From Lachnospiraceae bacterium (GTDB taxonomy: Bacteria > Bacillota > Clostridia > Lachnospirales > Lachnospiraceae): DNA of 33,837 nt. Made by a program: the position numbers and the translations under genes. Below are positions 1-8,889 of this stretch, piece by piece. The first letter of the stretch is position 1. Each line of letters opens with the position of its first letter. Under the pieces are notes generated by a model. It had not been told where the DNA came from. It made no database searches and was given only the letters and a program-made list of their open reading frames with translations. The stretch spans positions 12,480 to 46,316 of the forward strand of contig JAAUZK010000029.1 of assembly GCA_014804655.1 (NCBI GenBank), given 5' to 3'.

Positions 1-3000
1 CTTGCTCATCAGCTTAATATCGTTTGCGCATACCGTATACGTGATTTCTCTGCTGCCGGTAAAGTTTGCAGAAGGAACATCCTTTCCTTCTTTATCTTTC
101 TTGACTGCCGCTGTACTGATGGTGATCTTATAATCCTTCGCTACGATCTTGTCATTGCCGTCAGCATCCTTTTCCGTTTCAAGCTCCGGATATGTTACTG
201 CATAATCACTATTAAGCTTCAGCGTCTTCTTGCCAAACTTCACGGTCACCTTCGGATTGGTTACTTTGCCCTTGTTATTGATGATCGCATAGACATCCGC
301 TACGCTGATATCCTCAGCATCGATATCTTTCTTCTCGATGGTAAAGGTCGTCGTATCCTTATCCTTGAAGTTGCCCTTACCGGTAACCGTTACCGTAGCC
401 TCTCCGGCATTGGTGTTGTTCTTATAAGCTACCGCGTAGTCTTTCTTAACCTCTAACAGCTTATCGCCAAAGTATACCTCGATCTCAGGCTTGATTGCTG
501 TGCCGGTGTAGGTCTGTGCAGGAATTTCTTTAATCCAGAGTCCTTCCTTCGTACCCGGTGTCGGCTCATCGCCTTTCTTGATAAGGCCCTTTACCGCTTT
601 CTCCAAATCTGCGATCGCAGCTTCCACCTCTGCCTTCGTTGCACCATCTTTCTTCATGCAATCCTCGGCAGCCTTTAATGCCTTAGTATAAGCCGCCCAA
701 GATTCAGACGTATACTCTTCCTGATTATATTTGTCTTTATACTTATTGATACATTCCTCGAGCTTTGCCTTATCCTCTGCGCTTGCCACGCTTGTTTCTC
801 CGATTACGATTTCGCTTACAGCCGCAAGCTCGGAAACTGATATCTCATAAGTATAAGCAATAGTCGATTCGCTCTCATTCTTTGTTTTCGCCTGTAAAAC
901 AATCTTACTGCCTGCCGCGTTGACATAGCTGATCGCCGGTACGGACTCTTTCTTCGCAGAAGTTACCGTAAACCGCAATACCCCTGCAAGTGCGGCTACC
1001 GTATAAGTATCCGTTCCGGATTCCGTCACCTGAGTATTTGTCACAACACTGTAGAGCATATGCGAAACCGTATTCTTAAAGGTCACTTCTTTATCAATAT
1101 TCTCCGTAGTCGTGATCACAATTTCCATGGGCTCCGCAACCGTAGTGATACTGTAGCAGCCGCTGTTCTTGTTGAAAGCAACTTCTTTGCCGTTCATCGT
1201 AACCGAAGTGATGCTATGTTTGGTATCAGCCAGTTCCACGGTGAACTCAAGCTTCGTTCCCGCCTTCACTTCAAGCTTCTTATCCGTCAAATCATAACCC
1301 TTCACCGTTACGGATTTAACCGCTGCCGGATAGGTAAAGGTAAGCGGATATTTCTCCGCAATTTTGCTGATGTTCACGGTAATCAACGTATCCGCCATGG
1401 GAACCACCGTGTAGACATTCTGCTGTGATGATATGTTCTGCACCGGTGTTACTGCTTTGCCATTAGCATAGACGCCGTCCACCTCATAACCGTCTCTCGG
1501 TTCTACCGTGAAAGATAAACTGCTGCCTTTCAGAATCGAGTAAGGATACTCAAAATCCTCTTCCCAATCTTCATGGTCCTCATTGGCGCTGTAGAGTGAT
1601 TTCGTTCCGGCATCCCTGATTCTCACGCCATTTCCGGGGCTGTAGAAGCCTACCTTATAAAATGTCAGCTTCTGTTGGGAACGCTCCGCTGTCACGGTAA
1701 TCGTCACGTCCTCGCTTAACTCGCCCAAATAGTACTCGCTCACGTCATCTTCGGCAAGCCTGAACGGTGTAAGTTCTTTGCTATCGCCTGATGTTTTTCC
1801 CTGAACGCTTATCTTCGCCGCATAACCGCTGATTGCCTTTACACCAAGTACTGTGCCGTCGCCTTGTACCTCCGCCTTTTTACCACTAATTGTATAGTAC
1901 TCTCCGGTAGCGTCTAACAGATAAATCGTCTTGATCTCTACCGGATAATCCAGTGTGACTGTATGCTTCGCATATTCCTCCGCCTTAACCTTCACGATTT
2001 CCGGAATCTGCGCTCCCGCGACAGGCTTCAGAACATATTGGTAATATTCATCAACAAGAGTGCCGTAGTCGTATTCCCGCTGCAAAATTTTATCAAGCGT
2101 AAAGGCGTCGCTGTCCACCGACAGCTTATACAGGCCTTCTCCATCCGGCATTCTGAACCGGAAACTGTCTGTTGCCATCACCTGTATGCTGTCTTTTGTA
2201 ATATCATGGCCATAATCCGTTATGTCTTCCTCAAACGTAATATCTGCTCCTGCCGGAATGTCAAACATAACTGTATAGCCCAGCACTGCCTCAATCGTAA
2301 TCTGGGCATCGCCCTGCGGTACGCCAATCTCGTAAATCCTATACTCATTTTCTTTATCCCGTTCCAGCACACGTTCTTCGCCGCTCGACTTGTCTTTCAG
2401 TACAACGCTCTTAGCAGCATAGCCGTCCTTCAACTGGAAGTCCAAACGGTATTCCTTATCATCAGATAAAACCGCTTCCTTCGTTTCACTGTTATAAAGA
2501 TTGTCTTCCGTCGGTTTCTTACCAGCCTCCCATACTTTTATTGACGCAATCTTATCCATATCGGCAAAAGTTATGATTGGCTTCGTGGTCGGCACCAGAT
2601 CGACTGTAAGCGTCATATCGGAAGTGACTTCCAACTCAAAGCATGCACCGCTTATCCAGTCATCATCTATCCAGGTTCCATACTTCATCGGAACTTCATA
2701 TGACTTCTCACCTATCGTGCAAACTACCTTGCCGCGATATCCTGTCGTTGATTCATTGCCCGTAATTCCCGAAATAGCAATGAAAATCCCGTCACGCACA
2801 AGATACGTGCCTGTATTTCCGCTTTCCCCTTCGGGTCTTTGCTTGTTCCCGGACACTTGAAAATCCGTTACATTTTCACCTTTTTCGATCGTCACGGTAT
2901 GCTGCTGGCGCTCCGTCAGTTCCGCAGTAATCGTCGCATCACTGACCGCTGTGAAATGGTACAACGTTCCATACTCGTCAGCATCCCAATCCTCGTCCTC

Positions 3001-5418
3001 ATAAACTTCCAGTTGATCGCCCGATCCTGATAAGCTGAGGTTGAGCCTGTGTGTTGTACTCCCGATCTGATGAAGTGTGAAATAAACTTCCTCTCCATCT
3101 TTCACTTCAATTTCTTCGCCTAATTCTATGTCGTTTTTCCTCTCCCAATCATCCCACTCATCTTTTTCACGCTGTCTAAGCCATGTACCTTGATTGGCCG
3201 CCTCTTCATTCCCTTCAAAGGTAATGGTATGCGTGTTATAGCCTTCGATGGTGATGACATTGACACCGTAAGTCTTGCATTTAACGTCTTCCGCCACATA
3301 GCAGAGATAGCCGTTGTCTTTGTCATCATACCCCGGTCTTCGCTCTGCCTCTTGTCTTTCATCCCACTTATCTTCGTAGATAACGGATGCCGCCGTCCAT
3401 TTCTCACTATTCATTTTGACCATGATCCGGAAAGTCTCACCCCAATAATCTGTGCTTCTCACAAACTTGTGATCTGCCGACAACTCTATCGGATTTCCAG
3501 ACGCATCGCACACTTTCACATCGAAGTCACTCTCATCATAATCCAATTGATGCTGATAGCCTTTCACCATGGTGAGATAAACCGACATAGAACTCTCAGG
3601 CGCTACCGTATAAATATTCCAATCCTCATAGTCGTCGCCGGAATCATAGCCAGCATACAACTCGCCGCTTCCGTCCTCTGACGTGCTTACAATAAGTGTC
3701 CCGCCCTTCGCAGGCTCAACCGTGAACTTAAGTTGCTCTTCTTCCGAAGCCCACACAGTGCATGATCCTGATTCTTCATAGTCATAGTTGCGGAAAGTTT
3801 TTTCAATCGGTGTATACACGTTGATATATTCGATCTCGTCCGGGTTCAGATGAAATTCAACCGGATATATATTAATCTCTTCCAGATTAACAATGACATC
3901 GCCATTTTTCATGGAAATATCTGCATCCGCCAAAACAAAATGATTTTTCCACCCATCACTTTGCTCGCTTCTGTAATTATACGGAAGGGCAACCGCATCT
4001 CCGCCGTTCTCCTCGCATGTTACGCGAACGGTATGGTTCATGTCTTTGATTGTTATATCGAAGCTGACCTCTCTGTCACTATCAATCCATACGGCATCAT
4101 CTTCTTCAAGACCGGATTGCAGCCCTGCCGGTCCATATTGCGGATCCTCTTCGATTACCGTGACATTCACCTTATCCCTCAGTTCTTCCGGAATATTGAA
4201 TTTCAAGTGATTATTTTTCGTCGGTTCCGCCAGAACGAAGACGGTAATATCTTCTGCTCCAAGGTCATAAGCGCCTGATAAAGTATATCCATTCTCGTAG
4301 GATGATGATTTAACTCCTTGTATACTCATCGCAGAAGAATTCGCGTCAATACTGTAGAATGTATATCCCTCCTGCACCTCCAGCGCATAGTTATACTCCG
4401 AGAAAAATTCCTGCATTTGCTGACCGGAAAGCTCCAGCGTCTTGCCAATCAAATCCTTACCGGTCGCCTCGCCATCACCTGACGCGTCCTTGGCATACTG
4501 ATAAAACGCCACACTCTTATTGTTCTCGGCGTCAGAATTTTTACTCGCATATACGTCCACAAACCTAAGCGAATAGTGATAGTCCGCTTTGATATTGATC
4601 TGATAAACAGGATCCGTTCCACTGTCGGACGGAATGTTATCTATCGCATAGATATGTTCCTCCCCGTCCTCCGGCGTAATCGTAGTAGAAGTCGCGCCTT
4701 CTTCCGATCCGATGTAACTGACTTCCTCAATCTGTACACGATCCCGCAGCACCAGCTTTACCCGTAGTTTTTCTCCTGCTTTCGCGGGAATGTCTACATA
4801 TTCATTTGTATCGAGTTGATAGTACATCCGCGTAAACTCTTCGCTATCACCGGTTGCATACCACACTTGTTTTAAAAAACTATAACCACGGCGCCCACTC
4901 TCATAGTGCGGTATATTAAGCCTTACTTTCGCAGTTTCGCCATCTTCCGCCGCCAATACGCTTACCGTGTTTCCACTCTTCGGCTGCTCTGCATCTGCCT
5001 CGCCTCCGATCAGAGTTTCATCAGATGCCGTTTGATCCGGATCCTCTTCCGGAGCTTCGGTATCCTCCGTATCGGTCTGATCCGTTACTTCTGTCTCCTC
5101 TGATCCGATTCCGTCGGGGCTCTCTTCCTCTTCCGCATCGGTCTGATTCGCGGCATCGGATTCCTCCGGTTCGACCTGATCCGGTGCTTCTGTATCCCCC
5201 GAATCGGTATTCCCATCCGCATCAACACCGCTATTGCCGGTGTTGTTATTCTCCTTGTCTTTTCCGACCATTTCCACAGCCCCGCCGCCTTCGTCAAGCA
5301 CATCCTGTGCTTCCGAAGCATAAACAGGCGCACTTGTCTGTGGCAGCGCGGTAACAATCATCGCTGCAGCCAACAGAACGGAAATTGTCCGTTTCATTTT
5401 GCCTAAAGCTCTTCTCAT
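1..5418 (-). CDS. Giant secreted multidomain surface protein, C-terminus cut by window edge
   Basis: The frame is open from an ATG at 5418 to base 1, at least 1806 residues, with no stop. A GAGAGG ribosome site precedes the ATG. Residues 1-35 form a signal peptide: basic start (MRRALGKMKR), hydrophobic core (ISVLLAAAMIVTAL), and a likely cut after PVYA. Residues about 40-142 are an acidic Asp/Glu/Thr-rich linker. A long series of beta-rich modules follows, many with a Gly-Tyr core and alternating Val/Thr strands, resembling repeats of bacterial adhesins and cell-wall proteins. Residues about 1543-1610 are helical and FIVAR-like. From about 1625 there are MBG/YDG-like repeats (motif YTGTAIKPEI). 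The cell-wall anchor, if any, would lie beyond the left edge. Function is inferred: an extracellular adhesin or matrix protein. I recognise no catalytic domain. The minus-strand neighbours upstream are the nuclease gene and the polysaccharide locus. Confidence 0.88.
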   Translation of the reverse strand, partial: MRRALGKMKRTISVLLAAAMIVTALPQTSAPVYASEAQDVLDEGGGAVEMVGKDKENNNTGNSGVDADGNTDSGDTEAPDQVEPEESDAANQTDAEEEESPDGIGSEETEVTDQTDTEDTEAPEEDPDQTASDETLIGGEADAEQPKSGNTVSVLAAEDGETAKVRLNIPHYESGRRGYSFLKQVWYATGDSEEFTRMYYQLDTNEYVDIPAKAGEKLRVKLVLRDRVQIEEVSYIGSEEGATSTTITPEDGEEHIYAIDNIPSDSGTDPVYQINIKADYHYSLRFVDVYASKNSDAENNKSVAFYQYAKDASGDGEATGKDLIGKTLELSGQQMQEFFSEYNYALEVQEGYTFYSIDANSSAMSIQGVKSSSYENGYTLSGAYDLGAEDITVFVLAEPTKNNHLKFNIPEELRDKVNVTVIEEDPQYGPAGLQSGLEEDDAVWIDSDREVSFDITIKDMNHTVRVTCEENGGDAVALPYNYRSEQSDGWKNHFVLADADISMKNGDVIVNLEEINIYPVEFHLNPDEIEYINVYTPIEKTFRNYDYEESGSCTVWASEEEQLKFTVEPAKGGTLIVSTSEDGSGELYAGYDSGDDYEDWNIYTVAPESSMSVYLTMVKGYQHQLDYDESDFDVKVCDASGNPIELSADHKFVRSTDYWGETFRIMVKMNSEKWTAASVIYEDKWDERQEAERRPGYDDKDNGYLCYVAEDVKCKTYGVNVITIEGYNTHTITFEGNEEAANQGTWLRQREKDEWDDWERKNDIELGEEIEVKDGEEVYFTLHQIGSTTHRLNLSLSGSGDQLEVYEDEDWDADEYGTLYHFTAVSDATITAELTERQQHTVTIEKGENVTDFQVSGNKQRPEGESGNTGTYLVRDGIFIAISGITGNESTTGYRGKVVCTIGEKSYEVPMKYGTWIDDDWISGACFELEVTSDMTLTVDLVPTTKPIITFADMDKIASIKVWEAGKKPTEDNLYNSETKEAVLSDDKEYRLDFQLKDGYAAKSVVLKDKSSGEERVLERDKENEYRIYEIGVPQGDAQITIEAVLGYTVMFDIPAGADITFEEDITDYGHDITKDSIQVMATDSFRFRMPDGEGLYKLSVDSDAFTLDKILQREYDYGTLVDEYYQYVLKPVAGAQIPEIVKVKAEEYAKHTVTLDYPVEIKTIYLLDATGEYYTISGKKAEVQGDGTVLGVKAISGYAAKISVQGKTSGDSKELTPFRLAEDDVSEYYLGELSEDVTITVTAERSQQKLTFYKVGFYSPGNGVRIRDAGTKSLYSANEDHEDWEEDFEYPYSILKGSSLSFTVEPRDGYEVDGVYANGKAVTPVQNISSQQNVYTVVPMADTLITVNISKIAEKYPLTFTYPAAVKSVTVKGYDLTDKKLEVKAGTKLEFTVELADTKHSITSVTMNGKEVAFNKNSGCYSITTVAEPMEIVITTTENIDKEVTFKNTVSHMLYSVVTNTQVTESGTDTYTVAALAGVLRFTVTSAKKESVPAISYVNAAGSKIVLQAKTKNESESTIAYTYEISVSELAAVSEIVIGETSVASAEDKAKLEECINKYKDKYNQEEYTSESWAAYTKALKAAEDCMKKDGATKAEVEAAIADLEKAVKGLIKKGDEPTPGTKEGLWIKEIPAQTYTGTAIKPEIEVYFGDKLLEVKKDYAVAYKNNTNAGEATVTVTGKGNFKDKDTTTFTIEKKDIDAEDISVADVYAIINNKGKVTNPKVTVKFGKKTLKLNSDYAVTYPELETEKDADGNDKIVAKDYKITISTAAVKKDKEGKDVPSANFTGSREITYTVCANDIKLMSK

Positions 5419-5472
5419 ATTTTTCCTCTCTTTCCGGCATAATTATCGCCGCTATATATAAAGCATAGCCTA

Positions 5473-5503
5473 ATTATACCCCCCCCCTGTATCAAAATGT
5501 CAA
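5473..5503 (-). promoter_or_regulatory. Promoter of the giant surface protein with a nine-G spacer tract
   Basis: On the minus strand a perfect -35 TTGACA (5503-5498) and a perfect -10 TATAAT (5478-5473) are separated by 19 nt. The last nine spacer bases are all G (5487-5479 on the minus strand). Both hexamers match consensus, but the spacer is two longer than the usual 17, so promoter strength should depend on tract length. The start codon lies 55 nt downstream. Confidence 0.75.
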
Positions 5504-5722
5504 CTTTGCCATGTGTATAACTTAATTAAGCTTTTTTATGCCAAAGTTACGGTTTTCTGCAAGTTCTTCCTTTTACATAATTGTGCCGCACATCACTCTC
5601 ATAAAAAATTATTGCAAAGATATTTTCATGGAATTCTGCTTGCCCGCAAAAAATTGAGCTTAATTCAACTGCGAGATTTGTTTCGCAAACTCGCATATGA
5701 GCATAAAACTTTCCTATATCAC
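5504..5722. other. Intergenic stretch without a supported gene
   Basis: This lies in the gene-free interval 5419-5806, between the surface protein and the Rpn gene. Apart from the promoter (5473-5503) and the terminator (5723-5750), it is A+T-rich. Open frames here have neither a ribosome site nor recognisable protein character. I see no RNA gene. Confidence 0.6.
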
Positions 5723-5750
5723 AAAAAAGACAGCCCGGTCGGACTGTCTT
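5723..5750 (-). terminator. Rho-independent terminator of the Rpn gene
   Basis: Read on the minus strand, AAGACAGTCC, a GACC loop and GGGCTGTCTT form a stem ending in a run of T. It lies 57 nt beyond the stop codon of the Rpn-family gene, so it separates that gene from the surface protein promoter. Confidence 0.85.
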
Positions 5751-5806
5751 CGCTTTACTATATACTACTTATTTGATTGTCATGCCAAGCTTGTGTAATA
5801 TTTCTG

Positions 5807-6838
5807 TCAATTTTGCCAGTACTTTTCTGCCAGCTCCTCTGCTTGATCTGCATACTCGGGAAATATGTCTCGGAGTTTATCTACCGCGTTCTCTTTCGTG
5901 TCATGGTATTCCTGAACCATTTCAATGAATGCTTTCATATTCTTTTCTGTTACTTCTTTTGTCACTTCTTCGGTAACTGTTTTCGTGACTGCCTCTGTTA
6001 CTTCCTTCGTGACTGCCTCGGTTACTTCCTTCGTGACCGCCTCTGTTACTTCCTTCGTGACCGCCTCTGTTACTTCCTTCGTGACCGCCTCTGTTACTTC
6101 CTCCCTGACTTCCTTTGTTACTTCATCCCTCATATCTTCCCTGATGTCTTCCGAAATAATGTCAATCCAGTCTCCCAGTGTCATATATCCCGCCTCCACT
6201 TCCGGTAGATTCTTTACCTTCATCACATAAGAATCCATCTTTCTTGTTGCCTCATCAACCGCATTTTTGCTATCACTATTTTGTATATATGTTAACATAT
6301 TTTTTATTGCCTGGCTACCACCTTTTTGCCCCTTCGTATAAAAATATACGAATTGCAATCCGTCGTCATATTCCAGTTCCGGCACCTCCACACAGCTGTT
6401 GCGTACCGTATACATCATGTAGTCCTTTCCGAACAGGTCATAGTTGGTGATCGTGATCACATACAGGTTCGGAATACCGGAAAAATCTTTTAACCCTCTT
6501 CTCACATATCTGCCGTCTATCTTTGCCTGATAGTATCTGTTATGTCTCGGCAGATGAAGTGCGTCCTTAAGGTGGGGCTCTACGTCATATACATTCGTGA
6601 CGCTTCCCTCCTCATACTCCGTGATCTCCACATCCATCCGGATCCCTCTCAGTTCCGGCGTGGCTGCGGGAATGATCTGCTGTGCCAGCACCCGCACCGT
6701 TTTGATCTCTTTTCCGAGCAGCACGGACAACAGAAGCCGGTAGAACGGCTCGTTGATCTCCTTGTTGGAAGCGATTGCGTTTGACAGGAAGTTATCGATC
6801 AGATCCAGTTCCTGCAGTGTCTTTTTTGTATATCCCAT
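5807..6838 (-). CDS. Rpn-family (PD-(D/E)XK nuclease) protein
   Basis: The 343-residue product resembles the Rpn/'PD-(D/E)XK nuclease family transposase' proteins abundant in Clostridia. These are DNA endonucleases thought to promote recombination. Visible features are an N-terminal segment typical of the family (DLIDNFLSNAI, then PFYRLLLSVLLGKEIKTV), the stretch RGIRMDVEITEYEEGSVTNVYDVE with Asp and Glu of the nuclease core, and YYQAKIDGRY after it. Residues about 245-310 are a Glu/Lys/Val/Thr heptad-like coiled coil built from 8-residue repeats, then a short helical tail. I chose the ATG at 6838 because AAGGAGG sits at ideal distance. A longer frame reaches 7066 but has no such site and overlaps the promoter. 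The gene has its own promoter and terminator and is probably independent of the polysaccharide genes. The assignment is by motif recall; the active-site residues were not aligned. Confidence 0.82.
   Translation of the reverse strand: MGYTKKTLQELDLIDNFLSNAIASNKEINEPFYRLLLSVLLGKEIKTVRVLAQQIIPAATPELRGIRMDVEITEYEEGSVTNVYDVEPHLKDALHLPRHNRYYQAKIDGRYVRRGLKDFSGIPNLYVITITNYDLFGKDYMMYTVRNSCVEVPELEYDDGLQFVYFYTKGQKGGSQAIKNMLTYIQNSDSKNAVDEATRKMDSYVMKVKNLPEVEAGYMTLGDWIDIISEDIREDMRDEVTKEVREEVTEAVTKEVTEAVTKEVTEAVTKEVTEAVTKEVTEAVTKTVTEEVTKEVTEKNMKAFIEMVQEYHDTKENAVDKLRDIFPEYADQAEELAEKYWQN
5985..6104 (-). repeat. Five tandem 24-bp repeats coding for EVTEAVTK
   Basis: Five consecutive 24-bp units (starts 5985, 6009, 6033, 6057, 6081 on the plus strand) differ by one or two bases each. 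On the minus strand they encode the octapeptide EVTEAVTK, part of the coiled-coil of the Rpn-family protein. The repeats are coding and in frame, so gain or loss of a unit would keep the protein intact and change coiled-coil length. Confidence 0.9.
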
Positions 6839-6977
6839 ACATCCTCCTTCTGACAGAGCATGACGGTAACCAACACGGAACGATTCCGGTACACCGTTCT
6901 CCTCATCTCTGCCTTCCATATTTAGTTTTTCTTCCGTGAATTTCCGGCGAGATGCCGATACAGATTTCCTTCCGTCA

Positions 6978-6996
6978 GGCAGCCGCCATGGCTGCC
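6978..6996 (-). other. Perfect 7-bp hairpin in the leader of the Rpn gene
   Basis: GGCAGCC and GGCTGCC are exact inverted copies around a 5-nt loop. The hairpin lies between the promoter and the ribosome site of the Rpn-family gene. There is no T-run, so it is not a terminator. A role in mRNA stability or translation is only a guess. Confidence 0.45.
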
Positions 6997-7037
6997 TCGG
7001 TAAAGAAATAAGAGATTCACTTTGAATTGATAGATTT

Positions 7038-7066
7038 ACTATAACAGAGTGTGCACAGGTACGCAA
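7038..7066 (-). promoter_or_regulatory. Promoter of the Rpn-family gene
   Basis: On the minus strand, -35 TTGCGT (7066-7061) and -10 TATAGT (7043-7038) are 17 nt apart. The start codon is about 200 nt downstream, leaving a long leader with one hairpin. Confidence 0.5.
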
Positions 7067-7095
7067 GGCTTTTCTATATGAAAATCCCCTTTTCC

Positions 7096-8814
7096 CTACT
7101 TCTCAACATAAAACACATCACAATACTTCTCCGCAAACACATACTGCGGCTGACAGTCCGCCAACACCTCATTCTTCCCGCAGAGCTCCACAAGCTGCTC
7201 CTTGGCATGCTCCATTTTAGGCAGATACACCACTAATGAATGCGCATTCCGAATTTTATCATCCACAAATGTCCCTGCATGATCCACAGCAATAAAATAC
7301 ACCCCCGGATACTCCAGCAGTTCATTCGTCACATCCCAGATACACCATTCCTCACCGGGCTGATACAGATACACGGCAGGCGTATTCTCCGCCGCACGTT
7401 GTTTCGCATATGCGGTCTGTTCCCGGTCCTCGGAATAGAGAAACACCACATCCTCCCTCCAATACGCCAGCACCAGCATTGCAAGACAAAAGACTACAGC
7501 AGCCTTTTCCGTGATTCCTCTATGTCTGATAGCAAATGCAGGTATTTTCCCGCCATTCATAGCAGACGCACCGATTACCCTTTCCCACAATGTTTTGACT
7601 GTCAGAAAGGTCAGCAGCACCACAATCCCGTAGATCGGAAGCTGATAGCGGTTGGAAGTCTCTCCCAGCAGAAGCGCCGTCTTGGAAACCGTCAGAAAAT
7701 ACCCTGCCACAGTAAACAGGAGCATATAAAATCCAACTCCCAACTGTCCGCTGCTATGTTGACTTTCCTCTATTTCATCCTGCTGCCTAACAACAAATCC
7801 CGGTTCTCCACGAACATTTTTTTCTTTCCCGACGCTCCTATTACTACACCGGCGCAGCACCACCGCAAGCAGCACAATAATCAGAAGGAGCAGAAAAAAC
7901 ATATACCCGAACACATATCGATTCATCAGATCCAGAAAAAACCATACCCGTCCAAATGTATTAGACAAATCAAAGAAATTCTCCGTTGCCTGCGCTCCCC
8001 GCTGTCCGCGAAACATCTGTGCCGGAAAAGATGGGTAGGTCAGATAGGCGAAGACGAACGCAATCCCCTGACTGATGCCGTAACGCAAACAGTTCCAAAG
8101 ATTTCTGTCTTTCCACAGCAGCCACACGCAGAACGAAACTGCCAGAAAGAAAAGAAAAATAAAGTAATAATACTGTGTCAGAAACCCGACATAAGTCACC
8201 ACCGTCATCGGCACAAGACTTCTCATAACCGACAGCCTCTTCTCACCACGCCGCACCGTCTGTATATGCAGGAGCGCGCACAACAGCACGAAGGTCGTCA
8301 GCATCTCATACATCCGTATAAAAACCACGCCGCTCATGGCCGCCGGGCTCAAACCATAAACCAACGTCGCAAGTAATGTCAGTTTAACATCCCGTCCGCT
8401 CACTAAATATGACAAATATGTCAGTAATACAATATTGATCCCATGGAAAAAAAGGTTGACCGATAAGCCGATCCACTTCGAAAACACATCCGGCACCAAG
8501 GAAGCCACCGTGTGAAACACCCAGTAATACATCGGCGGGTGCACATCCCACGACTGCACCTGCTTCACCAAACCATATTGGAAGCGTTCTTCAGGAAGCA
8601 CCACGAACTCGCTGCGGTAAGTCTCCCTGTCCATCCATTGTCCGTCTTCCACATAGAATCCGGCCGTGCGCGCCGTGGAATAATAGGTATAATATTCATC
8701 CTCGTGAAATCCCTGTTTCTGCGTACAGAAATAAAAGGCGGCCGCCATCTGCACCACCCAGATTATCAGAAAAACTATGAGGTATTTTTTGTTAATTCTT
8801 ACATTACTTTCCAT
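7096..8814 (-). CDS. GT-C fold membrane glycosyltransferase (GT39/ArnT-like)
   Basis: The 572-residue polytopic protein begins with a transmembrane helix (residues about 9-28). The first extracytoplasmic loop carries the acidic motif HEDEYYTYY, typical of GT-C enzymes where Asp/Glu binds the metal and the lipid-phosphate sugar. A DVHPPMYYW motif follows (about 109-117), as in GT39/PMT and ArnT relatives. About ten more hydrophobic helices follow, interrupted by a polar loop near residue 340. A soluble C-terminal domain of about 130 residues ends the protein. Such enzymes transfer a sugar from polyprenyl phosphate outside the membrane. It closes the polysaccharide locus and may use the lipid-linked sugar made by the GtrB-like enzyme at 18963-19892 (inference). 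The acceptor is unknown: glycan, protein or cell wall. Confidence 0.78.
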   Translation of the reverse strand: MESNVRINKKYLIVFLIIWVVQMAAAFYFCTQKQGFHEDEYYTYYSTARTAGFYVEDGQWMDRETYRSEFVVLPEERFQYGLVKQVQSWDVHPPMYYWVFHTVASLVPDVFSKWIGLSVNLFFHGINIVLLTYLSYLVSGRDVKLTLLATLVYGLSPAAMSGVVFIRMYEMLTTFVLLCALLHIQTVRRGEKRLSVMRSLVPMTVVTYVGFLTQYYYFIFLFFLAVSFCVWLLWKDRNLWNCLRYGISQGIAFVFAYLTYPSFPAQMFRGQRGAQATENFFDLSNTFGRVWFFLDLMNRYVFGYMFFLLLLIIVLLAVVLRRCSNRSVGKEKNVRGEPGFVVRQQDEIEESQHSSGQLGVGFYMLLFTVAGYFLTVSKTALLLGETSNRYQLPIYGIVVLLTFLTVKTLWERVIGASAMNGGKIPAFAIRHRGITEKAAVVFCLAMLVLAYWREDVVFLYSEDREQTAYAKQRAAENTPAVYLYQPGEEWCIWDVTNELLEYPGVYFIAVDHAGTFVDDKIRNAHSLVVYLPKMEHAKEQLVELCGKNEVLADCQPQYVFAEKYCDVFYVEK

Positions 8815-8889
8815 TTCACTGTTCTTTCATGCTGACAGTCACCGCACACAACATCCCTACAGCAACCCCCAATAAATATTCTGCGATTC

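Noticed and set aside
1060..5354. Several plus-strand open frames of 60-168 codons
   Set aside because: All are antisense to the continuous 1806-codon surface protein frame and have low-complexity or basic shadow compositions.
5985..6104. Possible CRISPR array
   Set aside because: The 24-bp units are directly tandem with no spacers, and they are in frame within a coding region.
6839..7066. N-terminal extension of the Rpn-family protein
   Set aside because: The extra 76 residues are unlike the family, cover the promoter and the leader hairpin, and lack a ribosome site; AAGGAGG precedes the ATG at 6838.
7240..8376. 378-codon open frame on the plus strand
   Set aside because: It is the shadow of the GT-C gene on the other strand, rich in His/Arg/Gln/Cys and without a ribosome site or family character.
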